Assembly: GCA_903931355.1 (NCBI GenBank)
Contig: CAIZCB010000086.1
Coordinates: 1-10,685, forward strand
Direction of reading: 5' to 3'
Length of the DNA: 10,685 bases
DNA from: an uncultured Pseudomonadota bacterium
GTDB taxonomy: Bacteria > Pseudomonadota > Gammaproteobacteria > Methylococcales > Methylomonadaceae
Shown piece by piece: positions 9,320 through 10,685 of the stretch. The first letter of the stretch is position 1; every line of letters begins with the position of its first letter. The translations under genes and the position numbers were made by a program. The notes beneath the pieces were generated by a model. The model ran no database searches. It had not been told where the DNA came from and saw only the letters and a program-made list of their open reading frames with translations.

Positions 9320-10685
9320 ATGCATAACAAAACCCTGACCGAACTCGCTGCCGGATTACGCAGTAAAGAATTTTCCAGTGTTGAATTAACCCAAGCCTTT
9401 TTAGCGCGGATTAAGCAACATTAAGGCTTAAACAGCTTTGTCACCGTCACCGAAGAATTGGCTTTGCAACAAGCTCTTGAAGCTGACCAACGCTTAGCCA
9501 GCGGCGATAGCTCTGCCCTCACCGGCATCCCAATTGCTCAAAAAGACATTTTCTGTACCCAAGGCGTTAAAACCACCTGCGGCTCGAAAATGCTCGACAA
9601 CTTCATCGCCCCTTACAACGCCACCGTCGTTGATAAATTCAATCAAACCGGCAGCGTGTTGTTAGGCAAATTAAACATGGATGAATTTGCCATGGGCTCA
9701 TCCAACGAAACCAGTTTCTATGGTGCCACCCAAAACCCTTGGGCAACCGATTGCGTCCCTGGCGGCTCATCGGGTGGTTCAGCGGCAGCAGTTGCGGCAC
9801 GTTTAGCACCAGCGGTTACCGGCACAGACACCGGCGGCTCGATTCGCCAACCCGCAGCTTTATGCGGCATTACAGGTTTAAAACCGACTTATGGCCGCGT
9901 GTCGCGTTACGGGATGATTGCCTATGCCTCCAGCTTGGATCAAGGCGGACCAATGGCGCGTAGTGCCGAAGATGCGGCTTTATTAATGCAAGTGATGGCC
10001 GGATTTGACACTAAAGATTCAACCAGTGTTGATCAATCAGTTCCCGATTACAGCGCCAGCCTCAACGATAGTTTACAAGGCTTAAAAATCGGTTTACCTA
10101 AACAGTTTTTCAGCGCCGATTTAGACAGCCAAATGGCAAGCACCATTCAAGCCGCGATTGCCGAATATCAAAAACTCGGTGCCGAAGTGGTAGAAGTGTC
10201 GATGCCAACATTGGACTTGGCGATTCCGGCTTATTACGTCATCGCTTCCGCTGAATGTTCATCCAACTTATCTCGCTACGACGGCGTGCGTTTCGGTTAT
10301 CGCTGCCAAAATCCCGCTGACTTGACCGATCTTTACACCCGTTCGCGCGGTGAAGCCTTTGGTGCCGAAGTTAAACGCCGAATTTTGATGGGCACTTATG
10401 CCTTATCCGCTGGTTATTACGATGCCTACTATTTGAAAGCCCAACAAGTACGCCGCCTGATTAGCGACGACTTTAAACGTGCTTTATCGGAAGTTGATGT
10501 GTTGATGGGGCCAGTGACACCAAGCCCCGCTTTCAAAATCGGCGAAAAAACCGGCGACCCGATTCAAATGTATTTGTCAGACATTTACACCATTGCCATC
10601 AACCTAGCGGGCTTACCGGCTTTGTCGATTCCAGCCGGATTTATCGACCAAAAACCAGTGGGCTTACAAGTGATTGGCAACTATT
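9320..10685 (+). CDS. gatA: Asp-tRNA(Asn)/Glu-tRNA(Gln) amidotransferase subunit A, 3' end outside the window, in-frame TAA at codon 35
   Basis: Amidase subunit that releases ammonia from glutamine for tRNA-dependent amidation. From the ATG at 9320 about 455 codons are visible of a family norm near 485, so only the C-terminus is missing. The amidase-signature triad is complete: K75 (AQKDIF), S150 ([10 protein letters not shown]) and S174 ([12 protein letters not shown]), the same spacing as S. aureus GatA K79/S154/S178. The start [20 protein letters not shown] is typical. Codon 35 (9422-9424) is TAA, in the stretch [21 protein letters not shown], with the same frame continuing in conserved sequence to the window end. 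Single-base changes from CAA, GAA or AAA would explain it. Reinitiation at TTG 9458 would lose 46 residues but keep the catalytic residues. There is no evident Shine-Dalgarno; coupling to gatC is likely. Taken literally the gene is interrupted. Confidence 0.92.

Overview
The window is a stretch of gammaproteobacterial chromosome that carries the rod-shape (elongasome) locus. Protein sequences resemble E. coli and Pseudomonas homologues closely: ParE, MreB, RodA and PBP2 align almost residue for residue with remembered E. coli sequences. GC content is moderate, gatCAB is present, mreB and gatC are divergent, and there are REP-like palindromes ending in TTATTCCGGCCTACG. A methanotroph-like member (Methylococcales) would fit, but that placement is inference. 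No tRNA, rRNA, CRISPR array, insertion sequence or integrase is visible.

Layout, left to right. Positions 1-83 hold a REP/BIME-type inverted repeat. Positions 204-368 (minus strand) encode a small unrecognised single-span membrane protein. From 487 to 8917 seven minus-strand genes lie head to tail, in transcription order mreB, mreC, mreD, mrdA (PBP2), rodA, mltB and parE. Most junctions overlap or are separated by 2-19 nt. The exception is the 135-nt mreB-mreC gap, which contains two consecutive hairpins. From 9024 the plus strand carries gatC and then gatA, which runs off the right edge. The 106-nt interval between mreB and gatC must hold two divergent promoters.

How the genes work together: MreB filaments, with MreC and MreD, position the RodA glycosyltransferase and the PBP2 transpeptidase for lateral peptidoglycan synthesis. 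MltB is a periplasmic lytic transglycosylase that cuts the same polymer. ParE, the ATPase subunit of topoisomerase IV, decatenates sister chromosomes and appears to be carried along at the end of the unit. GatC and GatA belong to the Glu-tRNA(Gln)/Asp-tRNA(Asn) amidotransferase.

The most notable observations are three lesions at the 5' ends of otherwise intact, normally essential genes. mreB has an in-frame TAA at codon 13. mreC has ATA where its start codon should be. gatA has an in-frame TAA at codon 35. They lie within about 1.7 kb (7736-9424), while the roughly 7 kb of mreD-parE coding sequence shows none. Sequence or assembly error is the simplest explanation; real mutation or recoding are alternatives. 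I found no convincing novel multi-gene system. The window is mostly a conserved core locus.
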